Positions 24,334-33,545 of a stretch of 64,000 nt of DNA are shown here, piece after piece. Every line of letters begins with the position of its first letter. Position 1 is the stretch's first letter. Location of the stretch: NCBI RefSeq assembly GCF_004138205.1, contig NZ_RXNQ01000033.1:1-64000 (forward strand). Reading direction: 5' to 3'. The position numbers and the translations under genes are program-made. The notes below the pieces were generated by a model. The model had not been told where the DNA came from. It did not search any database and was given only the letters and a program-made list of their open reading frames with translations. This stretch comes from Pedobacter sp. SYP-B3415 (GTDB taxonomy: Bacteria; Bacteroidota; Bacteroidia; Sphingobacteriales; Sphingobacteriaceae).

Positions 24334-25611
24334 ATGAGTACGATACTTGATACGGCCACCACAACGGCTACCCGGAACGACCGGATATTAGTAATAGGCT
24401 ATGATCAGGCAGTAGCTGCTCTGATCAAAGGCCTTAGCGACCAGGCTGCTGCTGCAAGGATTGATGTGCTTGCGCAGGATGCTCCTGAAGATTTACGTGA
24501 GCTTGAAACGGTCAATGAAACGGTAAAAATTGTGCCCTCGGGGTATGAAAGCCGGACAATTGACCGTTACGCGCTGATTATCGTGTCTGCCGGTGAGCCG
24601 GAGGCCGCGCGTATTTTCAAAGAAGCAAGCCTGGCGGGAAAGTTGGTCTTCAGTCCGGAGCGCCCTGCATTCAGCAACATCAGTCTGCCATTGCCGCCTG
24701 CTGCCGAGCCGGACCGCATCAGGCCCGAGCAGAAATGGAGAAGGCTGGCAAACTGGTCGCTTTTTGGATTGGCCTGCATGTTTATCGGTCATGCGCTATT
24801 TAGTTATATCGGCCTGAACCCCCTGCTTTACGGACTTGCCGATGTCTGGAACCGTACAGAGCCCGCATTCTTATGGATGCTTGCCGCCGGATTTTTTGCC
24901 CAATTGGTAGATGGGGCTTTGGGTATGGGTTATGGGGTCATTTCGACCTCTGTTTTATTGACAGCCGGGGTAAATCCCGCTGCTATAAGCGGCAGTATCC
25001 ATACTGCTGAAATGTTTTCGAGCGGGGCCTCAGGCTACAGCCACTATAAATTTGGAAATGTAAACAAGAAGCTCTTCAGACACATGCTGATTCCGGGTGT
25101 GATTGGGGCCATTTTAGGTGCAGTGCTGTTGAGTTTACTGGGTGAAGCTCAGGCCTGGTTTATCAGGCCCCTGCTTTCCGTTTATACACTGTTTCTTGGT
25201 ATCAGGATCCTGGTTAATGCGTTCCGCAAACTGTCGAAACCAAAAAAGGTAAAAAATGTAGGTCTTCTGGCCTGGGCTGGCGGGTTCCTTGACTCGTTTG
25301 GCGGGGGCGGGTGGGGACCTTTGGTAACAAGTACCCTGATCTCAAAAGGCCGGAGCCCTAAATATGTGATCGGTTCTGTTAGCGTAACCGAATTTTTTGT
25401 AACGCTGGCAAGTGCGGTTACTTTTTTTATTATGCTTGGACTGAGCCACATTCAGGCTATTGCCGGTCTAATTATCGGCGGTCTGATTGCCGCACCGCTC
25501 GCCGCCCGGCTGGTTGGCAGGCTCCCGGTTAAGAAAGTTTTTATTGGCGTTGGTGTGATCGTGATTTTATCAAGCATCCGTACACTTTGGAGCGTCGTTT
25601 CAAAACTATAA
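24334..25611 (+). CDS. TauE/SafE (TSUP) anion exporter with N-terminal Rossmann-like domain
   Basis: From the ATG at 24334 (MSTILDTATTTATRNDR) the protein is 425 residues; the frame is open to 24280 and would then overlap the sulfatase. Residues about 13-125 form a Rossmann-like domain (ILVIGYDQAVAALIKGLSD ... YALIIVSAGEPEAARIFKEA) reminiscent of the NAD-binding part of siroheme synthase. Residues about 145-425 are eight membrane helices with FFAQLVDGALGMGYG and WAGGFLDSFGGGGWGP, the repeated signatures of sulfite/sulfoacetate exporters. Placed 38 nt after the sulfatase, it may export the liberated sulfur anion. The fused domain is probably regulatory. Confidence 0.85.
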   Translation: MSTILDTATTTATRNDRILVIGYDQAVAALIKGLSDQAAAARIDVLAQDAPEDLRELETVNETVKIVPSGYESRTIDRYALIIVSAGEPEAARIFKEASLAGKLVFSPERPAFSNISLPLPPAAEPDRIRPEQKWRRLANWSLFGLACMFIGHALFSYIGLNPLLYGLADVWNRTEPAFLWMLAAGFFAQLVDGALGMGYGVISTSVLLTAGVNPAAISGSIHTAEMFSSGASGYSHYKFGNVNKKLFRHMLIPGVIGAILGAVLLSLLGEAQAWFIRPLLSVYTLFLGIRILVNAFRKLSKPKKVKNVGLLAWAGGFLDSFGGGGWGPLVTSTLISKGRSPKYVIGSVSVTEFFVTLASAVTFFIMLGLSHIQAIAGLIIGGLIAAPLAARLVGRLPVKKVFIGVGVIVILSSIRTLWSVVSKL

Positions 25612-25617
25612 GCAAAT

Positions 25618-25645
25618 AAAAAAGTGACAGTTTTTGCTGTCACCT
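25618..25645 (-). terminator. Intrinsic terminator of the minus-strand GIN gene
   Basis: GTGACAG (25624-25630) and CTGTCAC (25636-25642) form the stem. Read leftward it runs into TTTTTTATTTG. It lies between convergent genes, so it may also stop the rightward sulfatase operon weakly. Confidence 0.75.
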
Positions 25646-25695
25646 TCAGATCACCTGCTGCATCAGATCCCTTCGCAGATCGTTACAGGTATATT

Positions 25696-26289
25696 TTAGC
25701 GGGCTGCAACCTTTTGTCCGTCTGCCTGAATCGGATAAGCACTTGAGCGCAGAGAATTGAACTTGTCCATTGTAATGCTTGCTATGCTGCTCATATTCAG
25801 GCTGTGGTCGCGGGCAGTACCGCTTAATTTCAATGAAGAACTGTCCTGCAGCATGGTAAAGAGACCCTCGACATTTGCACCGACTTCAGCTTTTGCGTCA
25901 TCTTTGAGAATGATCTGCAGGAACTGCATGTTCAGATCACGTGGTGTTATCACTTTTACAGAGCCTGATGCCTGAATCCGGTAAATGTCTTTTACGCTCA
26001 CTTCAATACGTTCAGGTGTGGCCTGCGTTGAAACAATATGTAATACATCACCTTTTTGCGTAACCCGCGCCCTGCAGGTCTCCTCACTCAGGTTCTTCAC
26101 GCTTTCTGATTTTCCCTGCACAAGTACGATCTCTACGTTGCCTTCTGCGACGATTTTTCTGACGCCTTTTGGATGTGCGGCTTTTTCAATTTTTAAGAGT
26201 TTTGCATCTGCAGTTGCGGCAAAGGCGCCTGAAGTACAAATGATGGCTGACATGGCAGCAACAAATAAGGTTTTAATCGAGGTTTTCAT
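25696..26289 (-). CDS. GIN-domain (DUF2807-like) secreted protein
   Basis: The 197-residue protein has a signal peptide (about 1-24, ending SGAFA) and then a chain of short beta strands: VRKIVAEGNVEIVLVQG, VSVKDIYRIQASGSVKV, TMLQDSSSLKLSGTARD. This right-handed repetitive beta pattern with the serine-rich turns is typical of the GIN/DUF2807 family, found widely in Bacteroidota as envelope proteins of unknown role, often near extracytoplasmic stress regulators. It stands alone here. A second, longer member is at 44687. Confidence 0.75.
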   Translation of the reverse strand: MKTSIKTLFVAAMSAIICTSGAFAATADAKLLKIEKAAHPKGVRKIVAEGNVEIVLVQGKSESVKNLSEETCRARVTQKGDVLHIVSTQATPERIEVSVKDIYRIQASGSVKVITPRDLNMQFLQIILKDDAKAEVGANVEGLFTMLQDSSSLKLSGTARDHSLNMSSIASITMDKFNSLRSSAYPIQADGQKVAAR

Positions 26290-26681
26290 GATTTTATAAT
26301 TAAAGTTTTCTTGTTCCTTGTTTTGCTATTAAGACGCCCTGTACCGGGAAACGTTGCAGGGCTTTCGACGCTTTTATACCACCCGGATGTACACATCGAC
26401 CAACGCCTGATAATTCCAGACGAACAGCCTGCTCAACTTTCAGGTGGTTCAAGTGGCTGATAAACAGACAGAAAGATGATGTCGGTGTATGGTCAGCTGT
26501 TGAGTTTGAATCGTTTACGGACGTGTTCCACCGCTGATTAACAAGTGTCAATTGAGTGGTATTCGCATATCAATCCGGTGCGTTCCATCTGACACATGAC
26601 CGCACAATACCTGCGGATCGAGGGCTGGGCGCCAGTCGTAGTTTCTGTCGTTCACTGAAAATCTTTAATTTTAAGCCATTC
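26290..26681. other. Intergenic region without a convincing gene
   Basis: About 390 bp between divergent genes. Short frames on both strands have poor composition. No TAnnTTTG box is clear; AATCTTTA at about 26660 is the nearest match before the phosphodiesterase start. Confidence 0.4.
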
Positions 26682-27932
26682 ATGAAAAACTATGTTTTGG
26701 CGGGACTGATGTTTATGCATCTGGCTGTTTTCGCTCAGCACAAAACCGGCATCAGCGTGCCTCAGCGGTTTAACAGCAGGCAAGCTATGGTGCGGCCGTA
26801 TGTTATTCTGATCTCAGCAGACGGCTTTCGCTGGGACCTTGCCGAGAAATTTCAGGCCAGTAACCTGCTGGCCCTCCGAAAAAACGGTGTTCACGCCAAA
26901 TACCTTCAATCCGCTTATCCGAGCCTGACCTTCCCGAACCATTACAGCATTGTGACCGGGATGTATCCTTCCCGGCACGGCATTGTAGACAACAATTTTT
27001 TTGATCCGAAACTGAATCGCTTCTATGCCTCGAACGACACTGCAGCCGTTCGCGATGCGAGTTTTTATGGGGGTGTACCACTATGGACACTGGCCGAACA
27101 GCAACAAATGCTTGCTGCCAGTTATTTCTGGGTCGGTTCGGAAGCGCCTGTTGGCGGGATGTTCCAAACGTATTATTATCCGTTTACCACCGCCGGTTCG
27201 ATCGCTCAGCGCATAGCCGGTGTTAAGGCCTGGCTGCAGTTGCCGCCACCTCAAAGGCCGCATTTGCTTACCTTCTATTTTCGCGAGGTAGATCATGCTG
27301 CCCACTATTACGGGGCAGATTCGCCGGAAACCGGGGCTGCGGTACATTTTGTTGATCAGGCCGTAGGCGATCTGGTTCGCACTGTCGACTCGCTGAAGCT
27401 TGATGTCAATTACATCTTTGTGTCAGACCATGGAATGACCTCGGTATTAACAGACCGCTCGCTCGGTTTACCATCAGCAGTAGACACAGCACAGTTTATC
27501 GTACCACCGGGCGAGGCGCTCGTGCACCTTTACGCAAAAGACCCCAAAAATGTTCAGCCTGTTTACAGTAAACTGAAGGCAGAGGCGCGGCATTACAAGG
27601 TCTATCTGGCAGGGGAACTTCCACGACGCTGGCATTACGCGAAACAAGACGACACCTACAACCGGATCGGCGATATTGTGCTGGTACCTGATCATCCGTA
27701 CATATTTAACCTGAGCGGAAAAATGGTTACACCGGGCAAACATGGTTACGACCCTGAATTGCGCGATATGCGCGGCGTTTTTTACGCCTGGGGGCCGGCG
27801 TTCAAAACCAAAAAACGTATTGCGGGGTTCGAAAACATACATATCTATCCGCTCATTGCCCGGATTCTTGGCCTTACAATTTCTCAGCCTGTAGACGGAC
27901 GGATTGAGGTTCTGAAATCAATTTTACGTTAA
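26682..27932 (+). CDS. Ectonucleotide pyrophosphatase/phosphodiesterase-like (alkaline phosphatase family)
   Basis: I start at the ATG of 26682, giving 416 residues with a signal peptide (MKNYVLAGLMFMHLAVFAQ); the open frame extends 42 residues upstream without family likeness. The core has ISADGFRWDL with the metal Asp, SAYPSLTFPNHYSIVTG with the nucleophile Thr, MYPSRHGIVDN, a REVDHAAHYYG segment with metal ligands, and FVSDHGMTSV near residue 248. This is the NPP-type phosphodiesterase arrangement. It would hydrolyse nucleotide or phosphodiester substrates in the periplasm. It stands alone. Confidence 0.88.
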   Translation: MKNYVLAGLMFMHLAVFAQHKTGISVPQRFNSRQAMVRPYVILISADGFRWDLAEKFQASNLLALRKNGVHAKYLQSAYPSLTFPNHYSIVTGMYPSRHGIVDNNFFDPKLNRFYASNDTAAVRDASFYGGVPLWTLAEQQQMLAASYFWVGSEAPVGGMFQTYYYPFTTAGSIAQRIAGVKAWLQLPPPQRPHLLTFYFREVDHAAHYYGADSPETGAAVHFVDQAVGDLVRTVDSLKLDVNYIFVSDHGMTSVLTDRSLGLPSAVDTAQFIVPPGEALVHLYAKDPKNVQPVYSKLKAEARHYKVYLAGELPRRWHYAKQDDTYNRIGDIVLVPDHPYIFNLSGKMVTPGKHGYDPELRDMRGVFYAWGPAFKTKKRIAGFENIHIYPLIARILGLTISQPVDGRIEVLKSILR

Positions 27933-28044
27933 TAGCACTTCTCGGTCCGGCTATACAACATGCACCCTGCCACTACGTGTAAGACGATGTTTTGGCCAGG
28001 AACCGATGGTAATAAACCTGTTATCATCGCCCTTAAAGCCGGTA

Positions 28045-28052
28045 TAAATTTG
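28045..28052 (+). promoter_or_regulatory. -7 box of the S10 peptidase gene
   Basis: TAAATTTG matches TAnnTTTG, 48 nt before the ATG at 28100. Confidence 0.5.
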
Positions 28053-28099
28053 CCCACTTTCACGTTTTTTCGAATCTTTAGACACTAAACCAAACCGAC

Positions 28100-29656
28100 A
28101 TGAAAAAAGGATCCTTGTTCCTCTTGCTGACATTGTTTGCAACCGGCGTAATTGCCCAGGAAGGTGGACGGCAACGCAATGCCGGCACATCAACAGCAGC
28201 TCAGCCACAGCAAAAGGAAAGTTTGAAAGAAGCGTCTCCCAGCCGCAGCATCCAGACAGAAAGCGCGACGGTTACGCAGCACACTGTAAATATCAACGGA
28301 AAGTCTGTGCCGTATAAGGCTACCGCCGGAACATTGCCTGTATGGGATGAGGAAGGCAAACCGATCGCCGGTCTGTTCTATACATATTACGAGCGTTCTG
28401 ATGTCCAGAACAAGGAAAAACGGCCGCTGGTTATCTCTTTCAACGGGGGTCCGGGATCTGCATCCGTATGGATGCACATTGCCTATACCGGCCCGGTCGT
28501 ACTCAAAATTGATGATGAGGGTTATCCGGTTCAGCCCTACGGCTACAAGGAGAACCCGTATTCAATTCTGGATGTGGCTGACATTGTTTACATTGATCCG
28601 GTAAATACCGGTTATAGCCGGGCGGTTTCGAAAGATGTTCCTGGCAATAAGTTTTTCGGCGTCCGGGCAGACATAAAATATTTGGCCGAATGGCTCAATA
28701 CTTTTGTAACCCGCACAAACCGCTGGGCTTCACCAAAGTTTTTGATCGGTGAAAGTTACGGCACCACGCGTGTTAGTGGTCTGGCGCTCGAGCTTCAGAA
28801 CTCACAATGGATGTACCTGAATGGGGTAATCCTCGTATCGCCCACAGAGCTTGGTATTGAGCGGGGCGGCCCGGTCGATGCTGCCCTGCGCTGGCCATAC
28901 TTTGCGGCGGCAGCCTGGTACCACAAAGCATTGCCTGCAGATCTGCAGAATAAAGACCTGACAGCCATGCTGCCGGAAGTTGAAGAATTTACGATGAACG
29001 AGTTGATCCCTGCCATTTCCCGTGGCAGCACGCTTGATGAAACAAAGCGCAAAGCGATTGCCGCAAAAATGGCGCGGTACTCGGGGCTGTCAGAAAAGGT
29101 CATCATTCAAAATAACCTTGTCGTATCTACCAATCTTTTTTGGAAAGAACTGCTCCGTGAGCGTGGTTACACAATCGGGCGTCTCGATTCTAGATATCTG
29201 GGCATAGACCGTCAGGACGCAGGCGATAGCCCTGACTACAATGCGGAGCTTACATCATGGCTGCATTCGTTTACACCGGCCATCAACATGTATCTGCGAA
29301 ACGAACTGAATTACAAAACGGACCTTAAATACAACATGTTCGGGTCTGTACATCCCTGGGACAACAGCGGAAATAACACTGGCGAAAACCTGCGACAGGC
29401 TATGGCACAAAACCCATATCTGCATGTACTTGTGCAATCGGGGTATTACGACGGGGCCTGCGATTACTTTAACGCAAAGTATAACTTATGGCAGCTTGAT
29501 GCATCAGGGCGACTTAAAGACAGGCTAAGCTGGGAAGGATACAGAAGCGGCCATATGATGTATTTGCGTAAAGAAGATCTGAAGAAGGGTAACGAGAATA
29601 TCCGCGCGTTTATTCAGAAAGCGCTGCCTAAAGAGGGCCAGGCTGCTAAATTTTAA
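28100..29656 (+). CDS. S10 family serine carboxypeptidase-like peptidase
   Basis: The 518-residue protein has a signal peptide (1-19) and a low-complexity Gln/Ser/Thr linker to about 55. It then has the S10 alpha/beta-hydrolase core: oxyanion NGGPGSASVW (115-124), DPVNTGYSRA (about 176-185), and the nucleophile Ser219 in IGESYGTTR. The catalytic Asp is in SGYYDGACDYF and the His in YRSGHMMYL near the C-terminus. It probably trims peptides from their C-terminus in the periplasm. It is a single gene closed by a strong bidirectional terminator. Confidence 0.92.
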   Translation: MKKGSLFLLLTLFATGVIAQEGGRQRNAGTSTAAQPQQKESLKEASPSRSIQTESATVTQHTVNINGKSVPYKATAGTLPVWDEEGKPIAGLFYTYYERSDVQNKEKRPLVISFNGGPGSASVWMHIAYTGPVVLKIDDEGYPVQPYGYKENPYSILDVADIVYIDPVNTGYSRAVSKDVPGNKFFGVRADIKYLAEWLNTFVTRTNRWASPKFLIGESYGTTRVSGLALELQNSQWMYLNGVILVSPTELGIERGGPVDAALRWPYFAAAAWYHKALPADLQNKDLTAMLPEVEEFTMNELIPAISRGSTLDETKRKAIAAKMARYSGLSEKVIIQNNLVVSTNLFWKELLRERGYTIGRLDSRYLGIDRQDAGDSPDYNAELTSWLHSFTPAINMYLRNELNYKTDLKYNMFGSVHPWDNSGNNTGENLRQAMAQNPYLHVLVQSGYYDGACDYFNAKYNLWQLDASGRLKDRLSWEGYRSGHMMYLRKEDLKKGNENIRAFIQKALPKEGQAAKF

Positions 29657-29670
29657 ATAAGGCATTGAAC

Positions 29671-29703
29671 AAAAAAGCCGGCCTTAATAAAGCCGGCTTT
29701 TTT
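29671..29703. terminator. Bidirectional intrinsic terminator
   Basis: AAAAAAGCCGGC (29671-29682) and GCCGGCTTTTTT (29692-29703) are perfectly complementary. The hairpin serves both the rightward peptidase gene and the leftward sugar-isomerase gene that ends 3 bp later. Confidence 0.9.
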
Positions 29704-29705
29704 GT

Positions 29706-30578
29706 TTAAATGAGGTTGCTTTTGATGTAATTGCAACTTGTTTTTATCGAATCCAGCTCAGTGGGCTGATAATTGCTTTCCTGTTCTACAAAAAAATGCT
29801 CAAGACCAGCCTCGCGCGATTTTGAAAATATCGCCTTGAAATCAATATCTCCGTGTCCGATCTCGGTGTTGTCCTGCGGTTTGCCTTTAGCCATGTCCTT
29901 TACATGCCACATGGGGAAACGCCCGGGGTGCGCAGCAAATAGTTTTGACGGATGATTGCCTGAACGTACAGCCCAATAAAGATCAAGTTCAAACTTCACC
30001 AGCTGGGGATCGGTTTCTCCGAGCATAATATCATAACCGGTGGTATCGCCCAGTTTATGAAACTCGAAGTCATGATTGTGATAAGCAAAGCCAAGGCCTG
30101 ATGCCTTTGCCAGGCGGGCAGCCTCATTGAATTTAGCTGCGATCTTTTTAAAGTCATCTGCCGATTTGCGCACCTGCTCACCAAGCCAGGCAACGGTTAC
30201 ATAATTGGCATCAAGTGTGCGCATCGCCTCTATGTTGGCCTTTAACTCATCACTATTACCGCTTTCAATGTAACTGTCAAAACCCATATGACCACTCACT
30301 GCCTGTAAGCCATTGTCTGTAAGCAGGCTTTTAAAGTCTTTTACAGAAAGGCCCCAGAATCCCGTCTTTGGATCAAAACCATAGGTTTCTACCTCTTTAT
30401 ATCCGGCGGCTGCAACCCGTCCGATTATGCCTTTCACATCTTTCGGCAACAGATCCCGTAAGGTATACAGTTGCAGACCGACTGCCTTTTGCGCAGCGGA
30501 GCACGCAAATGACGGCAACAGGAGGGTTCCCGCGCCGGCAACACCTGCCTGTTTAATAAATGTTCTCCTCGTACTCAT
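29706..30578 (-). CDS. Sugar phosphate isomerase/epimerase-like TIM barrel, Tat-exported
   Basis: The 290-residue protein starts MSTRRTFIKQAGVAGAGTLL, a twin-arginine signal, so it folds in the cytoplasm and works in the periplasm. The xylose-isomerase-like barrel has QLYTLRDLLP, YKEVETYGFD, LGFAYHNHDFEF, LVKFELDLYWA, FPMWHVKDM and EHFFVEQES, carrying the Glu/Asp/His metal ligands. It is the last gene of the cluster running leftward from 40112, 24 nt after a related gene. Relatives in 3-keto-sugar pathways are proposed to act as epimerases or hydratases; the exact reaction is unknown. Confidence 0.85.
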   Translation of the reverse strand: MSTRRTFIKQAGVAGAGTLLLPSFACSAAQKAVGLQLYTLRDLLPKDVKGIIGRVAAAGYKEVETYGFDPKTGFWGLSVKDFKSLLTDNGLQAVSGHMGFDSYIESGNSDELKANIEAMRTLDANYVTVAWLGEQVRKSADDFKKIAAKFNEAARLAKASGLGFAYHNHDFEFHKLGDTTGYDIMLGETDPQLVKFELDLYWAVRSGNHPSKLFAAHPGRFPMWHVKDMAKGKPQDNTEIGHGDIDFKAIFSKSREAGLEHFFVEQESNYQPTELDSIKTSCNYIKSNLI

Positions 30579-30602
30579 ATATTCTCTTCGTTTATAACAC
30601 TC

Positions 30603-31484
30603 CTAAACGTCGCAGATCATGATCCCTTGCTTCAGTGATGCGAGTTTATCTGATGCTTTAGGGATAAACTCCTGTGCTACATATCCTTTAAATCCTGTAG
30701 CCACAATAGCTTTCATAATGGCCGGATAATTTAGTTCCTGCGTATTGTCAATTTCATTTCTTCCGGGTACGCCTGCCGTATGGTAATGACCCAGGTACTT
30801 ATGGTGTTTACGTATTGTAGCAATCACGTCACCTTCATCTACCTGCATGTGGTAAATGTCATAAAGCAGTTTGAAATTTTCTGAACCGAGGCGTTTTGCA
30901 AGCTCAACGCCCCATTCAGTGTGGTGACACTGGTAATCGGGATGATCTACGCGGCTATTTAATAATTCCATCACCAAAATAACGCCATGTTTTTCAGCTA
31001 AGGGCAATACCTGCTTCAAACCGGTCACGCAATTTTGCCATCCTTCTTCATCAGTTTTTCCCCGGGTATTGCCGCTGAAGCAGATCAGATTTTTATAACC
31101 CGCTTCTGCCACCTTCGGAATCATATCGGTGTAGTTTTTAATCAAGGTAGCATGGAATTTCTGATCATTCCAGCCATCGACCAGGTTAATTTCCGCGCCG
31201 TTACACATAGAAGAGTCTATGCCGTGCCTCTTCAGCACCGGCCAGTCTTTAGGGCCTGCAAGGTCAATTGCTTTCAGACCCAGTTTTTTTCCCTCGATGC
31301 ACAGTGTGTCGAGGTCGAGTTCTCCATAACACCAACGGCATACGGAATGATTGATATTTCCTTTCAATGTAGCTGTTTTTGTTGAATCAGATGCAAATAC
31401 GGGCACCTGCGAAAGCGGACCGATTGCCATAGCACCTACAGTGAGTTGCCTGACAACGGTCCGCCTGCTGATTTTCTTTTTCAC
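30603..31484 (-). CDS. Hydroxypyruvate isomerase-like TIM barrel, probably exported
   Basis: The 293-residue protein begins at a GTG (31484): MKKKISRRTVVRQLTVGAMA, a Tat-like signal ending near VFASDS. The barrel matches the hydroxypyruvate isomerase branch: NHSVCRWCYGEL, VILVMELLNSRVDHPDYQC, KLLYDIYHMQVDEGD, YLGHYHTAGVPGRNEID and GYVAQEFIP. Despite the family name, exported versions in sugar clusters are unlikely to act on hydroxypyruvate; they probably isomerise or dehydrate an oxidised sugar. It follows the permease gene by 9 nt, so the two are co-transcribed. Confidence 0.85.
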   Translation of the reverse strand: MKKKISRRTVVRQLTVGAMAIGPLSQVPVFASDSTKTATLKGNINHSVCRWCYGELDLDTLCIEGKKLGLKAIDLAGPKDWPVLKRHGIDSSMCNGAEINLVDGWNDQKFHATLIKNYTDMIPKVAEAGYKNLICFSGNTRGKTDEEGWQNCVTGLKQVLPLAEKHGVILVMELLNSRVDHPDYQCHHTEWGVELAKRLGSENFKLLYDIYHMQVDEGDVIATIRKHHKYLGHYHTAGVPGRNEIDNTQELNYPAIMKAIVATGFKGYVAQEFIPKASDKLASLKQGIMICDV

Positions 31485-31493
31485 CGGTCCGGT

Positions 31494-32732
31494 TTAAATG
31501 GTAGCGGGAATTTCTTTAGTTTTTTTGTCGTTGAAGAGCAGGGCAAATAACAGGAACACGACTGCAGCGATACCGGCAGGAATAAGCCATACCATTTCCC
31601 ATTGTACAGCCCCGTCTGCAGCCTTATACGTATCAGTGATCTTTCCGGCAACTTCAAACCCGATGAGCATACCGACACCATAGGTTGCAAGCGTGATAAG
31701 TCCTTGAGCCGAACTCTTGTAACGATCGCCTGCTTTCGAGTTGGTATAGATTTGTCCGGACACGAAGAAGAAGTCGTAGCAGATACCGTGAAGCGCAATC
31801 CCGATCAGCAGCATAAACGCAAGTTCACCCGCGTTGCCATATGCAAATAGCACGTAACGAACTGCCCAGGCAAGCATTCCAACAAGGATGGTCTTTTTGA
31901 AGCCATACTTTTTGAAAAAGACTGGAATAAGCAGCAGGAAAGCAGCCTCAGAAATCTGGCCGATTGCCATTTTGCCAGTCGGGTTACCAACGCCGATGCT
32001 TGCCAGATACAAACCTGCATTCTGATAGTAGAAAGCGAGTGGTATGCAGATCAGAATAGCGGATATAAAGAATATTGCAAAATTCTTGTCTTTCAGAAGT
32101 TTTAGCGCATCCAGGCCAAGCAGTTCGCTCACTTTCACTTTTTCGCCTTTCACTGCTTTAGGCGGAGTAGCGGGAAGTGCAAAGCTAAACAGTCCGAGCA
32201 GGGCGGAGGCCACGCCTGCAAGGAGGAACGTATTTTTCAGCATGCCGCCCTGAATATTTTCCGGGGAGTCCCAGTGAAACAGGAAACTGATAGATAAGCC
32301 GGCTATGATCCAGCCTATGGTACCGAAAACGCGGATATTAGAGAACTCTTTCTCAGGGTCTTTCATTTGATTAAAAGACACAGAATTAACCAGCGCAAGC
32401 GTAGGCATATACAGGATCATATACACCAGTACATAAGGATAAAATACGCTCACATCTGTGGCCTGATACATCTGGTACATCAGGAAGGCGCCTGCAAGGT
32501 GCAGGATACCTAAAATCTTTTCAGCGTTGAAGTACCGGTCGGCGATGAGCCCGATAATGAACGGGGCAATGATAGCTCCCCAGGATTGTGTCGAAAATAC
32601 GGTTGCACTCTCGGATCCTGTCGCCTTCAGATTATTGGCCAGGAAAGTTCCCAGAGTAACAAACCAGGCTCCCCAGATAAAAAACTCGAGGAACATCATA
32701 AATGACAGTTTGAAACGTATTGAAGAATTCAT
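31494..32732 (-). CDS. MFS permease of the nucleoside:H+ symporter (NupG-like) family
   Basis: The 412-residue protein has twelve predicted membrane helices. It begins RFKLSFMMFLEFFIWGAWFVTLG, with the GAWF motif of the nucleoside permease family, then IIAPFIIGLIADRYFNAEKIL, the MFS loop 2-3 signature. Relatives in Bacteroidota sit in sugar-oxidation clusters and probably carry modified sugars rather than nucleosides. It is the first gene after an intrinsic terminator at 32768-32791, so it likely has its own promoter or depends on readthrough. Confidence 0.85.
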   Translation of the reverse strand: MNSSIRFKLSFMMFLEFFIWGAWFVTLGTFLANNLKATGSESATVFSTQSWGAIIAPFIIGLIADRYFNAEKILGILHLAGAFLMYQMYQATDVSVFYPYVLVYMILYMPTLALVNSVSFNQMKDPEKEFSNIRVFGTIGWIIAGLSISFLFHWDSPENIQGGMLKNTFLLAGVASALLGLFSFALPATPPKAVKGEKVKVSELLGLDALKLLKDKNFAIFFISAILICIPLAFYYQNAGLYLASIGVGNPTGKMAIGQISEAAFLLLIPVFFKKYGFKKTILVGMLAWAVRYVLFAYGNAGELAFMLLIGIALHGICYDFFFVSGQIYTNSKAGDRYKSSAQGLITLATYGVGMLIGFEVAGKITDTYKAADGAVQWEMVWLIPAGIAAVVFLLFALLFNDKKTKEIPATI

Positions 32733-32759
32733 TTGGTTTGTAGAGTTAGGTTCTAAAAA

Positions 32760-32791
32760 TAAAAAAAAATGGACAACAATCGTTGTCCATT
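32760..32791 (-). terminator. Intrinsic terminator within the sugar-oxidation cluster
   Basis: AATGGACAAC (32768-32777) and GTTGTCCATT (32782-32791) form a perfect stem; read leftward it runs into nine T. It separates the seven genes transcribed from 40112 from the three downstream genes. Confidence 0.85.
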
Positions 32792-32810
32792 TTCTTAAAA
32801 CTTTGGCTGC

Positions 32811-33485
32811 TTAAAGCTCTTTAATTACGATGTTGCGGTACCAAACCTTGTCGCCGTGGTCCTGCAGCGCAATCTTTCCGCTTTTGTAAGCGCCGAAACC
32901 TTCCCATTTTGCAAACTTGCTGCCTGCAATAAGAGCCTTCCAGTTGTCATCCCACATCGTGGTTTTCACAACACTTTTGCCATTCAGTTTCAGTTCGAGT
33001 TTGCCGTTTTTGGCAATGATCTCTGCCAGGTTCCATTCGCCTACCGGTTTTACAGCACGTGTACTGCTTTTAATCAGGTCATAAAGGTCGCCTGAATTGT
33101 GTTTGTTGATTTTTCCGTCAGGATGACGTTCATCATCCAGAACCTGCATTTCAGGGCCGGTTGCATACGTTGCACGGTACTTCGGTTCTTCATGCACGAA
33201 GAAGATGATGCCGCTGTTTGCACCTTCAGCAACTTTCCATTCAAGTTTCAGGTGGAAATTGCTGTATTCTTTGTCTGTAACCAGGTCTCCGCGGCCTTCT
33301 TTAGTTTCAGAATTCATCATCAGGGCGCCATTATCGACAACCCATGCGCTTCCCGCTTCGGTTTTGTTATAGGTGTGCCAACCTGCAGTGGTTTTTCCGT
33401 CGAAAAGAGGTTTAAAACCCTTCTGAGCCTGCGCACCGAAGGTTGCAGCCATTAAAAACGCAGCTGCTACAAATGATTTTTTCAT
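32811..33485 (-). CDS. DUF1080 / 3-keto-disaccharide hydrolase family protein
   Basis: From the ATG at 33485 the protein is 224 residues with a signal peptide (MKKSFVAAAFLMAATFGAQAQ). The mature part opens KGFKPLFDGKTTAGWHTYN and continues with FHLKLEWKVAEGANSGIIFFVHE and WNLAEIIAKNGKLELKLNGK. This is the concanavalin-like fold of DUF1080 (PF06439), now linked to hydrolysis of 3-keto-glycosides. With the GMC dehydrogenase in the same cluster, the likely role is cleaving a C3-oxidised sugar in the periplasm. The family is firm; the substrate is inferred. Confidence 0.9.
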   Translation of the reverse strand: MKKSFVAAAFLMAATFGAQAQKGFKPLFDGKTTAGWHTYNKTEAGSAWVVDNGALMMNSETKEGRGDLVTDKEYSNFHLKLEWKVAEGANSGIIFFVHEEPKYRATYATGPEMQVLDDERHPDGKINKHNSGDLYDLIKSSTRAVKPVGEWNLAEIIAKNGKLELKLNGKSVVKTTMWDDNWKALIAGSKFAKWEGFGAYKSGKIALQDHGDKVWYRNIVIKEL

Positions 33486-33545
33486 ATTGATAGTTCTTAA
33501 AACCGGTTGCACAAAGGTTTTAGCTCAGGCAACCGGTAAATTTTA

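Noticed and set aside
26300..26551. 83-residue minus-strand frame upstream of the GIN gene
   Set aside because: No signal, motif or start context; looks like chance in a GC-moderate gap.
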